Origin: Planktophila grossartii
Lineage (GTDB): Bacteria; Actinomycetota; Actinomycetes; Nanopelagicales; Nanopelagicaceae
Assembly: GCA_965234365.1 (NCBI GenBank)
Contig: OZ248345.1
Span: 1 to 64,000, forward strand
Direction: 5' to 3'
DNA: 64,000 bases
Shown here: positions 54,160-61,684 of the stretch, piece by piece
How the letters are laid out: each line of letters begins with the position of its first letter
How positions within the stretch are numbered: the first letter of the stretch is position 1
The notes under the pieces: generated by a model
The model's database searches: none
Told to the model about the DNA's origin: nothing
What the model saw: only the letters and a program-made list of their open reading frames with translations
Position numbers and translations under genes: made by a program

Positions 54160-54187
54160 TTGTCCCCTTCCCGCGACAATCTAGACT
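54160..54187 (+). promoter_or_regulatory. Candidate promoter for the membrane-tethered sigma factor gene
   Basis: TTGTCC (54160-54165), 16 bases, then TAGACT (54182-54187). The -35 matches TTGACA at four of six positions. It would give a leader of about 70 bases. The rest of the 200-base gap has no gene; the FkbM promoter must also be here but is not clear. Confidence 0.4.
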
Positions 54188-54262
54188 GGGTTTCGTAGTA
54201 GGGGATAGAGGCAACGACGGTTGGCTCTGTAAGACAAAACCGGTTAATGAAGGATCAATAAA

Positions 54263-55579
54263 GTGGCACTTAGCGTATGGACAGTTGCTGAACTGGGGGC
54301 TTTTTACACTGAGCACCGTTCAGAGCTACTCGCGCATGCCAATCGCGTATTGAAGGATTCAGCTAAGGCTGAAGAAATTACCCAAGACTCTCTTATTAAG
54401 TTCATGCTCGCTGCCCCTGAGCTTGAATCTCAAGAGCATGCACTCTCTTATCTGCACCGCACCATTGAAAACCTCTGCATCGACTACTTCCGCATGGAAG
54501 GGCGCCGTCCAAACCTTGTGGTTATCGACGATGCCCAGGCTGAAGTTGAAGCTGCTTGGCAGGTATCAGGTGATCACTCAGAAGTTCTTACTCAAGCTGA
54601 AGATGCAGCGATTATTCGCCAGGCTTTGGCTCTTCTCTCCCCTGCTGAGCGCGCAGCGCTCGTTATGTGGGAGATGGAAGGCCGTTCAACAGAGGAAATC
54701 GCAGCAGAGCTTGGAATCAAGGAATCAGCCGTTCGCCACACAGTTTCTCGCGCTCGCACATCACTCCGTCGCGTTCTTTCAGAGCTTGTTATCGATCAAG
54801 AGCGTGGCCTTACGGCGCTCGACATGCTTTCAACTACCTATAAGAAGGCATCTGAACTTGCTGCCAAGTCTTCAAAGGTCGCTCTCTCCTTACTATTAGT
54901 AGTGACAGCCTTCCTTGGTTTTAACTCAATGACTGGCCGCGAAGGCGTTCTTCCAACAGTCAGTTCGAGCGATTCAACAGGCGCTGTAGCTGGATCTGCT
55001 TCAACAGATTCACCTGCACCTGCTCCATCTATCTCGATGCCAGCAAAGAAGTCATCAACAATGGTCTCTGGCGTATACGTCAAGAGCGCAAAGGCCTACT
55101 GGCCTGGCCTTGATAACGAGGGCGTCCCAACAGGATTCACCGTCGCAGGTGAAAATGGTCCAATCGGAAAGATCCGCGTCAACCGGAATACCCCGATTGC
55201 GACTGAAGAAGGCACAATTTTGGCCACCCAGGCCATCACATCTGGGGGTGGACCAAACGTGATGATCGATCAGATGATCACAGTCGATGGCAACGGCACA
55301 AAGTACGACATTGGATACGTGGCATTCGGGATAAAGGGTGCGTGGGCAGTAGCCAACGCAGACGCCACGAGCGTGGAATTTGAGCGTATGTCCAATGGCC
55401 AGTACCTTATGACCGTTACAATTTCCCTACTCTCAACCCCAACTTCAGAGTTCGTAATCCCCGTGGGCGACCGCGGCTACGACCTTGTTGGCACACCTAA
55501 GACGATCACGTCTCGTCTCTTGCTCAACGCGAGCAAGACCCAAATTTTAGCTCAGGCGGTATTAGTACCCGGAGCATAA
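54263..55579 (+). CDS. Membrane-tethered sigma-70 family factor with extracytoplasmic domain
   Basis: 438 residues. Sigma region 2 lies at about 12-82 (EEITQDSLIKFML; ALSYLHRTIENLCIDYFR) and region 4 at about 115-172 (LLSPAERAALVMWEMEGRST, then a helix-turn-helix EEIAAELGIKESAVRHTVSRAR). A single membrane helix follows (about 205-221), then a Ser/Pro/Thr-rich linker (about 226-266) and a 170-residue domain predicted to lie outside. Sigma factors with a C-terminal membrane span are rare but known in actinobacteria. GTG start with GAAGGA eight bases upstream. The S-layer-like gene comes next on the same strand, so a link to surface state is plausible. Confidence 0.82.
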   Translation: MALSVWTVAELGAFYTEHRSELLAHANRVLKDSAKAEEITQDSLIKFMLAAPELESQEHALSYLHRTIENLCIDYFRMEGRRPNLVVIDDAQAEVEAAWQVSGDHSEVLTQAEDAAIIRQALALLSPAERAALVMWEMEGRSTEEIAAELGIKESAVRHTVSRARTSLRRVLSELVIDQERGLTALDMLSTTYKKASELAAKSSKVALSLLLVVTAFLGFNSMTGREGVLPTVSSSDSTGAVAGSASTDSPAPAPSISMPAKKSSTMVSGVYVKSAKAYWPGLDNEGVPTGFTVAGENGPIGKIRVNRNTPIATEEGTILATQAITSGGGPNVMIDQMITVDGNGTKYDIGYVAFGIKGAWAVANADATSVEFERMSNGQYLMTVTISLLSTPTSEFVIPVGDRGYDLVGTPKTITSRLLLNASKTQILAQAVLVPGA

Positions 55580-55594
55580 TTAAATATGTTTCTT

Positions 55595-55698
55595 CACCGC
55601 GTCCGGATACACGGTGGAGAATTTGATTCATCAGCACGTGCGATGAATCGAGAGGAGTTGAGAAATCAATTCCAAGCCGACCTACGGAAATTCCGTAG
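55595..55698 (+). promoter_or_regulatory. Structured 5' leader of the S-layer-like gene
   Basis: Three inverted repeats stand in a row: CACCG/CGGTG (55595-55616), GATTCATC/GATGAATC (55625-55649, with GCAC/GTGC inside) and CTACGGAA/TTCCGTAG (55682-55698, one base between the arms). They fill most of the 141-base gap after the sigma gene. A TATGTT hexamer at 55584-55589 could be the -10 element. Such leaders can make messages of abundant proteins stable; symmetrical sites for a regulator are the other option. Confidence 0.5.
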
Positions 55699-55720
55699 AT
55701 CGACTATCGAAAGGAAACAA

Positions 55721-57613
55721 ATGTCTACAAAGACAACATTCAAGCGCATCGCGCTTGTAGCTGTTGCTGCGTTGGGCCTCGGAGTTATCTCTGTTGCACC
55801 ATCACAGGCAGCTGTGTCTAGCTACTCACTTTCAGTGGATGCTAACGACACAATTACTGTCGGAGAATCAGCGACTGCTGTCCTCACTCAGTCATACTTC
55901 ACTTCAGCAAACGCAGATACTGCTGCAGTTACTGCAATCATTCGCAGTGGCTCAACAGCTATCACTTCTTGGGGTATCGCCGTAACTGATTCAGCAACTT
56001 CTGCTTCATCAGTCGCAGGAGCAGCTCCAACATTGTTCACAAACGGTGCAGCGACTCCAATCACTGGAGTCAATATCGCTGTAGCGACAGCTACAAAGGT
56101 TCACTCAGCACGCGCTGGTGACGGCGTTGTAGCAACAAACAAGTACACAGTTAACCTTTACCGGGTAGCTGTTGCTGGAACTTACTATGTTGACTTCTAC
56201 TCAACTGACGGTTCAGGTGTTGCAACTTCTGCAAATTCACTAGTTACATGGACAGTTACAGTAAAGGCAGCTTCAGCTGCTGATGGAACTTCAACTTCAT
56301 ACATCGCAGCAGCAGGAACTCTTGCAGCTTCAAGCGACTCATCTACAATCAATGCTGAAAAGACAGCTGGAACAGTTGCTGCTAACATCGTGACAACTCT
56401 TAACACAGCGGGAGCAGCTACATCTGCACCAGAATCAATTACTGCAACAATCACTGGTGCAGGAACACTGGGAACCACTGCTACTAAGACAGTTGCTGGC
56501 GTTGCTGCGGCTACCGTTGCAGGTCGCTCACTTCTAGTGAAGCACTCTGATGCGATCGTAGTGTTTGCTGACGGTTCAACAGGTGTTGGAACAATTACCC
56601 TTACAGGGTCAACTTCAGGCATCGTGTACAAGACAGCATCAGTCAATTTCTACAGCTCAACACCTTCAACAGTGACAGCTACTGTTAAGAAGGCATACCC
56701 AGCTGCTGGAAAGACAACAACTTCAGCAGTATTCGTTACTGTTAAGGATGCAACCGGCGCACTTGTACAGAATGCAGGAATTACACTTGAACCAACAACA
56801 GTTGGTACTGGTGAGACAACTACAGCATGTGCATTCTCAGCAACGTACTCAGCTAACGTATGTTCTATTACAGGAACTTCAGCTTCGAAGTTCGGTAAAG
56901 TTACTTACAAGGCTCACGTAACAGGTGCTGACGCTGCAGGTACAGAGCTCTACTCAACAGCTTTCGACGTCACATTTGCTGACATCGTTGCTACTTCAGT
57001 AGTTCTCTCAGCTCCTTCAACAGGTGCTGTTGGTGACAAGGTAACTGTTACATTGACAGCTAAGGAAAAGAACGGCTACCCAGTAGCTGACTCAACCTAC
57101 GAAGGTGGAACTGCTACAACTGTTGGCGGTATCTTCTGGAACACAACAACTGTTCCGGTCTACTCATCTTCAAGCTTCAAGCCATTCAACACATCAGAAA
57201 CAATCACAACAACATCTGGTGTAGCAACTGTTGATCTCTACCTTCCAGCAGTATCAGGTAACGTCACAGCTACTTGGACACTTGCAGGAACTGCAGCGGC
57301 TGGAATCACAACTGGTGCTATCGACAAGACAATCTCAGGATCAACAGCAGCGATCACAATCGCAGTTGCTAACCCTGGCGTCGATGCAGCTACAGATGCA
57401 GCTAACGAAGCTACAGATGCAGCTAACGCAGCTACAGATGCAGCTCTCGCAGCAGCAGATGCAGCAGATGCAGCAACAGCTGCAGCTCAGGATGCATCAG
57501 ATGCAGTTGCAGCACTTTCAGCAACTGTTGCTAAGTTGGTCGCAAGCCTCAAGGCTCAGATCACTTCATTGACTAACCTAGTCATCAAGATCCAGAAGAA
57601 GGTTCGTGCTTAA
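55721..57613 (+). CDS. Secreted S-layer-like surface protein with C-terminal heptad coiled coil
   Basis: 630 residues. A classic signal peptide (FKRIALVAVAALGLGVISV, cleavage after PSQA) is followed by about 530 residues rich in Thr, Ala, Ser and Val with repeating beta-strand pattern and very few cysteines, as in surface-layer or Ig-like cell-wall proteins. From about 556 an alanine-rich heptad region follows (ATDAANE units) and a Leu/Val/Lys tail ending KIQKKVRA. There is no LPXTG or SLH motif. ATG at 55721 has AAAGGA seven bases before; in-frame upstream codons are leader. A strong terminator follows. Strong codon bias suggests an abundant protein. Confidence 0.75.
   Translation: MSTKTTFKRIALVAVAALGLGVISVAPSQAAVSSYSLSVDANDTITVGESATAVLTQSYFTSANADTAAVTAIIRSGSTAITSWGIAVTDSATSASSVAGAAPTLFTNGAATPITGVNIAVATATKVHSARAGDGVVATNKYTVNLYRVAVAGTYYVDFYSTDGSGVATSANSLVTWTVTVKAASAADGTSTSYIAAAGTLAASSDSSTINAEKTAGTVAANIVTTLNTAGAATSAPESITATITGAGTLGTTATKTVAGVAAATVAGRSLLVKHSDAIVVFADGSTGVGTITLTGSTSGIVYKTASVNFYSSTPSTVTATVKKAYPAAGKTTTSAVFVTVKDATGALVQNAGITLEPTTVGTGETTTACAFSATYSANVCSITGTSASKFGKVTYKAHVTGADAAGTELYSTAFDVTFADIVATSVVLSAPSTGAVGDKVTVTLTAKEKNGYPVADSTYEGGTATTVGGIFWNTTTVPVYSSSSFKPFNTSETITTTSGVATVDLYLPAVSGNVTATWTLAGTAAAGITTGAIDKTISGSTAAITIAVANPGVDAATDAANEATDAANAATDAALAAADAADAATAAAQDASDAVAALSATVAKLVASLKAQITSLTNLVIKIQKKVRA
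57389..57451 (+). repeat. Three tandem 21-base repeats coding a heptad
   Basis: Units at 57389-57409, 57410-57430 and 57431-57451 share GCTACAGATGCAGCT and differ only near the end. Each codes seven residues (ATDAANE, ATDAANA, ATDAALA), the period of a coiled coil. Less regular Ala-Asp-Ala units go on to about 57520. Confidence 0.85.
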
Positions 57614-57642
57614 TTAGCCGCCTTTGACTGAATAGATCACAA

Positions 57643-57688
57643 GCCGTAGCCCGGCTCTCCTAGCGGAGAGTCGGGCTACGGCCTTTCT
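57643..57688 (+). terminator. Strong intrinsic terminator after the S-layer-like gene
   Basis: GCCGTAGCCCG-G-CTCTCC pairs with GGAGAG-T-CGGGCTACGGC (one mismatch) around a TAGC loop, 57643-57682, followed by CTTTCT. An 18-position stem, the longest in the window. Confidence 0.9.
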
Positions 57689-57709
57689 ATAGATATGAAT
57701 TTCATTAGT

Positions 57710-57715
57710 TAGGAT
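57710..57715 (+). promoter_or_regulatory. Leaderless -10 hexamer for the O-antigen ligase-like gene (TAGGAT)
   Basis: TAGGAT is followed by six bases (TAGGTC) and ATG at 57722. The strong terminator just upstream means the gene needs its own promoter. Confidence 0.6.
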
Positions 57716-57721
57716 TAGGTC

Positions 57722-59428
57722 ATGTTGAAGAGCCAATACGAAAGCACGATGGCCAAGCTCCTTTTCATAGGAGTGCCATTTACATCATTGTTCTTATTGA
57801 CCGGTACTGTCACAGATCCGGTAAATGTGACAAAATTTCTTGCGCTTGGTGGGGTTGGATTTGCAGCGCTGTCACTCTTCCTAATTCGTGGATTTAAGTT
57901 TGGTGCTTCTATCAGCGGAACGGCTCTAATTCTGGCTGGATTGTTTGTCATATTCTCATTTATTTCAATTCTTATGAGCGACTCACCGCTGCCACAAAAC
58001 TTGTACGGTTTGTTTGGTCGTAACACTGGTTTCTTAACCTACCTCTTCCTAGTCGGATTACTTCTAGGGGCGCTCACTCTGCAAAAAATAGATAGCTTTA
58101 AAAAAATTTACCTTGGGCTTTTTTTTACTGGAGTAATCAATGTTTTCTACTGTGGCTGGGTAGTTTTCTTTGGGGACTTCGTCGGCTGGAATAACCCGTA
58201 TGGAAATATTCTTGGACTTTTCGGGAACCCGAACTTCATCGGGGCTTTCCTTGGCATTTGGATTTCCGCAACAGTTGGGTACCTGCTGGGCGCAGCCATG
58301 CCAATTTGGCAGCGAATTTCAATAGTTCTGCTCTTAGTTCTTAGTCTTTATGAAGTCTATAAGTCTCATGCAGTTCAAGGCGTGGTCGTTACTGCTGCCG
58401 GTGTAGCCACAGTTGGATTCTTCTTCATTAGAAGTAGGACTAAAGGTTGGGTTCTGGTCTCCTTGTATTCTGGAACGGTTATCAGCTTCGGGTTCGTGGC
58501 CTTGGCAGGTGCACTTCAAAAAGGACCATTGGCCGAGATTGTTTATAAAACTTCTGTTTCGCTGCGTGGGTCATACTGGAATGCCGGAATTCAAACAGCA
58601 CTGAACCACCCATTAACTGGCGTCGGTATGGATGGATACGGTGATTGGTACCGCAGGTCTCGTTCACTTAATGCAGCAACTGTTATGCCAGGACCAAATA
58701 CAGTTACGAACTCTGCCCATAATGTCGTTATCGATATCTTTTCATATGGAGGCTTCCCGCTCCTTCTTAGCTACCTAGGGTTGCTTCTCCTTGGGGCGTT
58801 CGCGATTTTCCGTGGTTTGAAGCGCACTCGTACCTATGATCCAATATTTGTTGCATTATCCGTTGCGTGGATTGGATATCAACTCCAATCACTTATCAGT
58901 ATCAACCAGATTGGTTTGGCTGTTTGGGGCTGGGTCCTAACCGGCGCACTTATTGCTTACGATGCAAGCCAGAAAATGGATAAGTCATCTCTCTCCGATA
59001 AGACAGAGAATAAAAAGACCAAGCCAGGAGCACAAAATAAAAGTGAAGTGATTTCGAGCCCTCTTATTGCAGGCTTGGGTCTAACTGTGGGTCTCATTCT
59101 TGCCTGTCCACCAATTAGTGCAGATATGGCTTGGGTCAAGGCTATGAAGACTGGAAATTTTGCAGAAGTTGAAAAGGTTTTGCAGCCGTCATATTTACAT
59201 CCAAGAAGTTCTGAAAGGCTTGCAAACGCTGCAGGAATTTTGGAGAACAGCAAGCTTTATGACCAAGCACATAAGTATGCGTTGATCGCGACAGAGTTCA
59301 ACCCAAATAATTTTGAAGCCTGGTACATCCTTTACGCAATCAAAAACTCTTCAGAAAATGAAAGAGCGCTTGCTCTTGAGAATATGAAGCGATTAGATCC
59401 TCTTAATCCAGATGTGACTAAGAGATAG
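57722..59428 (+). CDS. O-antigen ligase/polymerase-like membrane protein with C-terminal TPR-like part
   Basis: 568 residues. About ten to twelve membrane segments (about 12-410) with a large outside loop that includes LNHPLTGVGMDGYGDWYRR, the typical Wzy_C/WaaL loop motif with an N-x2-L-x-G-x-G pattern. A charged linker (about 420-440), one more hydrophobic segment, then a helical TPR-like tail (ANAAGILENSKLYDQAHKYA and AWYILYAIKNSSENERA). It would polymerise or attach glycan on the outer face, possibly to the S-layer-like protein encoded just before. The dehydrogenase gene starts directly at its stop. Confidence 0.82.
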   Translation: MLKSQYESTMAKLLFIGVPFTSLFLLTGTVTDPVNVTKFLALGGVGFAALSLFLIRGFKFGASISGTALILAGLFVIFSFISILMSDSPLPQNLYGLFGRNTGFLTYLFLVGLLLGALTLQKIDSFKKIYLGLFFTGVINVFYCGWVVFFGDFVGWNNPYGNILGLFGNPNFIGAFLGIWISATVGYLLGAAMPIWQRISIVLLLVLSLYEVYKSHAVQGVVVTAAGVATVGFFFIRSRTKGWVLVSLYSGTVISFGFVALAGALQKGPLAEIVYKTSVSLRGSYWNAGIQTALNHPLTGVGMDGYGDWYRRSRSLNAATVMPGPNTVTNSAHNVVIDIFSYGGFPLLLSYLGLLLLGAFAIFRGLKRTRTYDPIFVALSVAWIGYQLQSLISINQIGLAVWGWVLTGALIAYDASQKMDKSSLSDKTENKKTKPGAQNKSEVISSPLIAGLGLTVGLILACPPISADMAWVKAMKTGNFAEVEKVLQPSYLHPRSSERLANAAGILENSKLYDQAHKYALIATEFNPNNFEAWYILYAIKNSSENERALALENMKRLDPLNPDVTKR

Positions 59429-60634
59429 ATGAAGGTAGCAATAATTGGGCAAGGTTACGTCGGCCTAACAATCTCAGCATTCGCGGGAGAATATCTCGAT
59501 GTTACTGGGTTCGACAACAACAAAAAGATTGTGAACCAATTAAATCGAGGCATCTCGCATATTGAGGGTGTTGAAAGCTCTGTATTAAAGAAGTGGATCG
59601 ATGCTGGGCGGTACCGAGCAACTACAAACGGGTCAGATATCTGTGATGTTGATCTAGTCGTAATTGCGGTGCCAACACCTCTAAATAAAGACCGTCAACC
59701 GGATCTAACCTTTATCGACGCCGCATGCAAGACGATTGGCGAAAATATCACCAAACCGGTTTTGGTAATCAATGAGTCGACGTCTTTTCCTGGAACGCTT
59801 CGCAAGTTTATAAAACCTGCGATTGAAAAGTATTCAAAGGTTCAACTTGAGCACTTGTATGCAATTTCTCCTGAACGTGTAGATCCAGGCCGCGGAGATT
59901 TCAATCAAAAGAACACTCCAAGGCTCTACGCGGGCTTGACTGCAGCAGCATCAGAAATGACGAAGCAGTTCTATTCAAAATTTTGCGACAATCTTATTGA
60001 AGTTTCTTCTCCAGAAGTAGCTGAAGCTGCAAAACTGTTTGAGAACACCTTCCGCCAAGTTAATATCGCATTAGTAAATGAATTTGCTCAGATAGCTCAC
60101 TCGCTTGGAATAAGCGTGTATGAAACTTTAGATGCAGCGAATACCAAGCCGTACGGATTCATGAAATTCACACCAAGTGCTGGAGTGGGTGGCCACTGCA
60201 TCCCGGTTGATCCAACGTATTTGGCTGCAGTGGCAGAGGAACATGGTGCGCCTGCGACCTTTATCCGCCGTGCGAATGAAGTAAACCTTGAGATGTCGAA
60301 ATATGTGGTTGATCGTATTCAGGCAGATAATGGCGGATCACTTTCAGGCAAGTCAGTGCTAGTCGTGGGTGTTGCCTACAAACCGAATGTTGCAGACGTT
60401 CGTGAAACAGCTGCTGAGCTTGTTATCGAGCATTTACGCGAACGAGGCGCTGTCGTCTCTTGGCACGATGATGTAGTCGGCACTTGGAAGTCGGAAAATT
60501 CAGCGCCCTTATCTGGTGCTGAAATTGCAGTAGTTGTAACGATGCATGATTCAGTTAAGGCTTCAGATGTAATTTCTTCAGCACCGTATGTGTTTGATAC
60601 AACCGGAAAACTTAAAGGCGTTCACGGCCTCTAA
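59429..60634 (+). CDS. Nucleotide-sugar 6-dehydrogenase (WbpA/TviB type)
   Basis: 401 residues. Oxidises C6 of a UDP-sugar with two NAD+. NAD motif VAIIGQGYVGLTISAFAG, then GISHIEGVESSVLK and VPTPLNKDRQPDLTFID, which resemble UDP-GlcNAc/ManNAc dehydrogenases more than UDP-glucose dehydrogenase. The catalytic cysteine is in AGVGGHCIPVDPTYL (about 249-263). It starts right after the ligase-like gene with no gap. Product is likely a UDP-HexNAc-uronic acid; UDP-glucuronate is the alternative that would feed the UXS and 4-epimerase genes. Confidence 0.86.
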   Translation: MKVAIIGQGYVGLTISAFAGEYLDVTGFDNNKKIVNQLNRGISHIEGVESSVLKKWIDAGRYRATTNGSDICDVDLVVIAVPTPLNKDRQPDLTFIDAACKTIGENITKPVLVINESTSFPGTLRKFIKPAIEKYSKVQLEHLYAISPERVDPGRGDFNQKNTPRLYAGLTAAASEMTKQFYSKFCDNLIEVSSPEVAEAAKLFENTFRQVNIALVNEFAQIAHSLGISVYETLDAANTKPYGFMKFTPSAGVGGHCIPVDPTYLAAVAEEHGAPATFIRRANEVNLEMSKYVVDRIQADNGGSLSGKSVLVVGVAYKPNVADVRETAAELVIEHLRERGAVVSWHDDVVGTWKSENSAPLSGAEIAVVVTMHDSVKASDVISSAPYVFDTTGKLKGVHGL

Positions 60635-60640
60635 GGAGAT

Positions 60641-61594
60641 TTACTTGCGCTTGTCAGCAGCCACGTCGTCGATAATTGAATCGAGAGTGTGCGCAGGTTG
60701 CCAGGTCAGGTGCGCGCGAAGTTTGGTTGTATCGGGCACTCGACGTTGCATATCTTCATAGCCAGGTGGGTAAGCCTCGGTATATGGAGTGTAAGAAATA
60801 GTTGATGTTGAGTTCGTGCGCTCGATGATTTTCTCTGCAAGCTGTTTAATTGTTGTTTCGCCAACTCCACCGACGTTGAATACTTCACCGATAGTTGAAT
60901 CATCGGAAATTACGAGAAGTACTGCCTTGATTACATCTTCTACGTGGCAGAAGACTCGTGACTGGGTGCCATCGCCGTGGACGGGGATTGCTTCATTGTT
61001 GAGAGCGGCTTGGACAAAGCGTGGGACGACCATTCCGTAGCGGCCAGTTTGGCGGGGACCGACGGTGTTGAAGAAGCGAAGAGTAGTTTGCTTGAGGCCA
61101 TCTGTGGTGAAGAGCGCGTAGGCGACAGCTTCTTCTAGAGCTTTGGCGTCGGCGTAAGTCCAGCGGATTTTTTGTGGAGTACCAACTACGCGATCATCGG
61201 TCTCTGAAAGTGGCTGCTTCGGGTTCTTGCCATAGATCTCTGAAGTTGAGGCGATGATGAGGCGCTTGTCGAACTTGAGTGCTGCTTGCATGACCACTTC
61301 TGAACCAGTGAAGTTTGTAGAAACTGATTCAACTGTGTGGTGCATGATTGTTTGAACACCAAGGGCAGCTGCCATATGAAGGACAACGTCAGCATCCTTA
61401 GTGAGTTGTTCTACGAGCTCTTGGTTTCGGATATCGCCTTCGACGAAGGTGACCTTGTCGAGAATGTGGGCAATATTCTCTTTAGAGCCGGTCGAAAGAT
61501 TGTCGAGGATTGTGACGCTATCGCCACGGGCGATAAGGGCATCGGCGAGGTGAGAGCCGATGAAACCGGCACCACCGGTGATGAAAGCGCGCAT
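60641..61594 (-). CDS. NAD-dependent epimerase/dehydratase (nucleotide-sugar SDR)
   Basis: 317 residues. AFITGGAGFIGSHLADALI, MAAALGVQTIM, IASTSEIYGKNPKQPLSE, WTYADAKALEEA (Tyr-x3-Lys) and FFNTVGPRQTGRYGMVVP give a clear extended SDR acting on a nucleotide sugar. The pattern is nearest to UDP-glucose epimerase or UDP-glucuronate decarboxylase-like groups; the exact reaction is open. ATG fixed by a TAGACT hexamer seven bases upstream. Convergent with the dehydrogenase gene, six bases between the stops. Confidence 0.82.
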   Translation of the reverse strand: MRAFITGGAGFIGSHLADALIARGDSVTILDNLSTGSKENIAHILDKVTFVEGDIRNQELVEQLTKDADVVLHMAAALGVQTIMHHTVESVSTNFTGSEVVMQAALKFDKRLIIASTSEIYGKNPKQPLSETDDRVVGTPQKIRWTYADAKALEEAVAYALFTTDGLKQTTLRFFNTVGPRQTGRYGMVVPRFVQAALNNEAIPVHGDGTQSRVFCHVEDVIKAVLLVISDDSTIGEVFNVGGVGETTIKQLAEKIIERTNSTSTISYTPYTEAYPPGYEDMQRRVPDTTKLRAHLTWQPAHTLDSIIDDVAADKRK

Positions 61595-61601
61595 GGGTGT
61601 G

Positions 61602-61607
61602 AGTCTA
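61602..61607 (-). promoter_or_regulatory. Leaderless -10 hexamer for the epimerase gene (TAGACT)
   Basis: On the minus strand TAGACT is followed by seven bases (CACACCC) and the ATG at 61594. Confidence 0.55.
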
Positions 61608-61684
61608 TCTTTTATGTTGGTTTGTTAAGTGGTGGCTCGGGTTTCATGCAGGTGGTTCTCAGGAAAGTAGGAGAAGGTTTGGGC

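Noticed and set aside
28252..54262. Attachment sites, integrase or insertion sequences at the glycan island borders
   Set aside because: No recombinase gene, no tRNA and no shared direct repeat could be seen at either edge.
55586..55720. Upstream ATG for the S-layer-like protein
   Set aside because: It would add 45 residues before a classic signal peptide and translate through the hairpins.
57231..57572. A 113-codon Gln/Leu-rich frame over the surface protein's repeat region
   Set aside because: Frame-shifted reading of the GCA-rich repeats; low complexity and no start signal.
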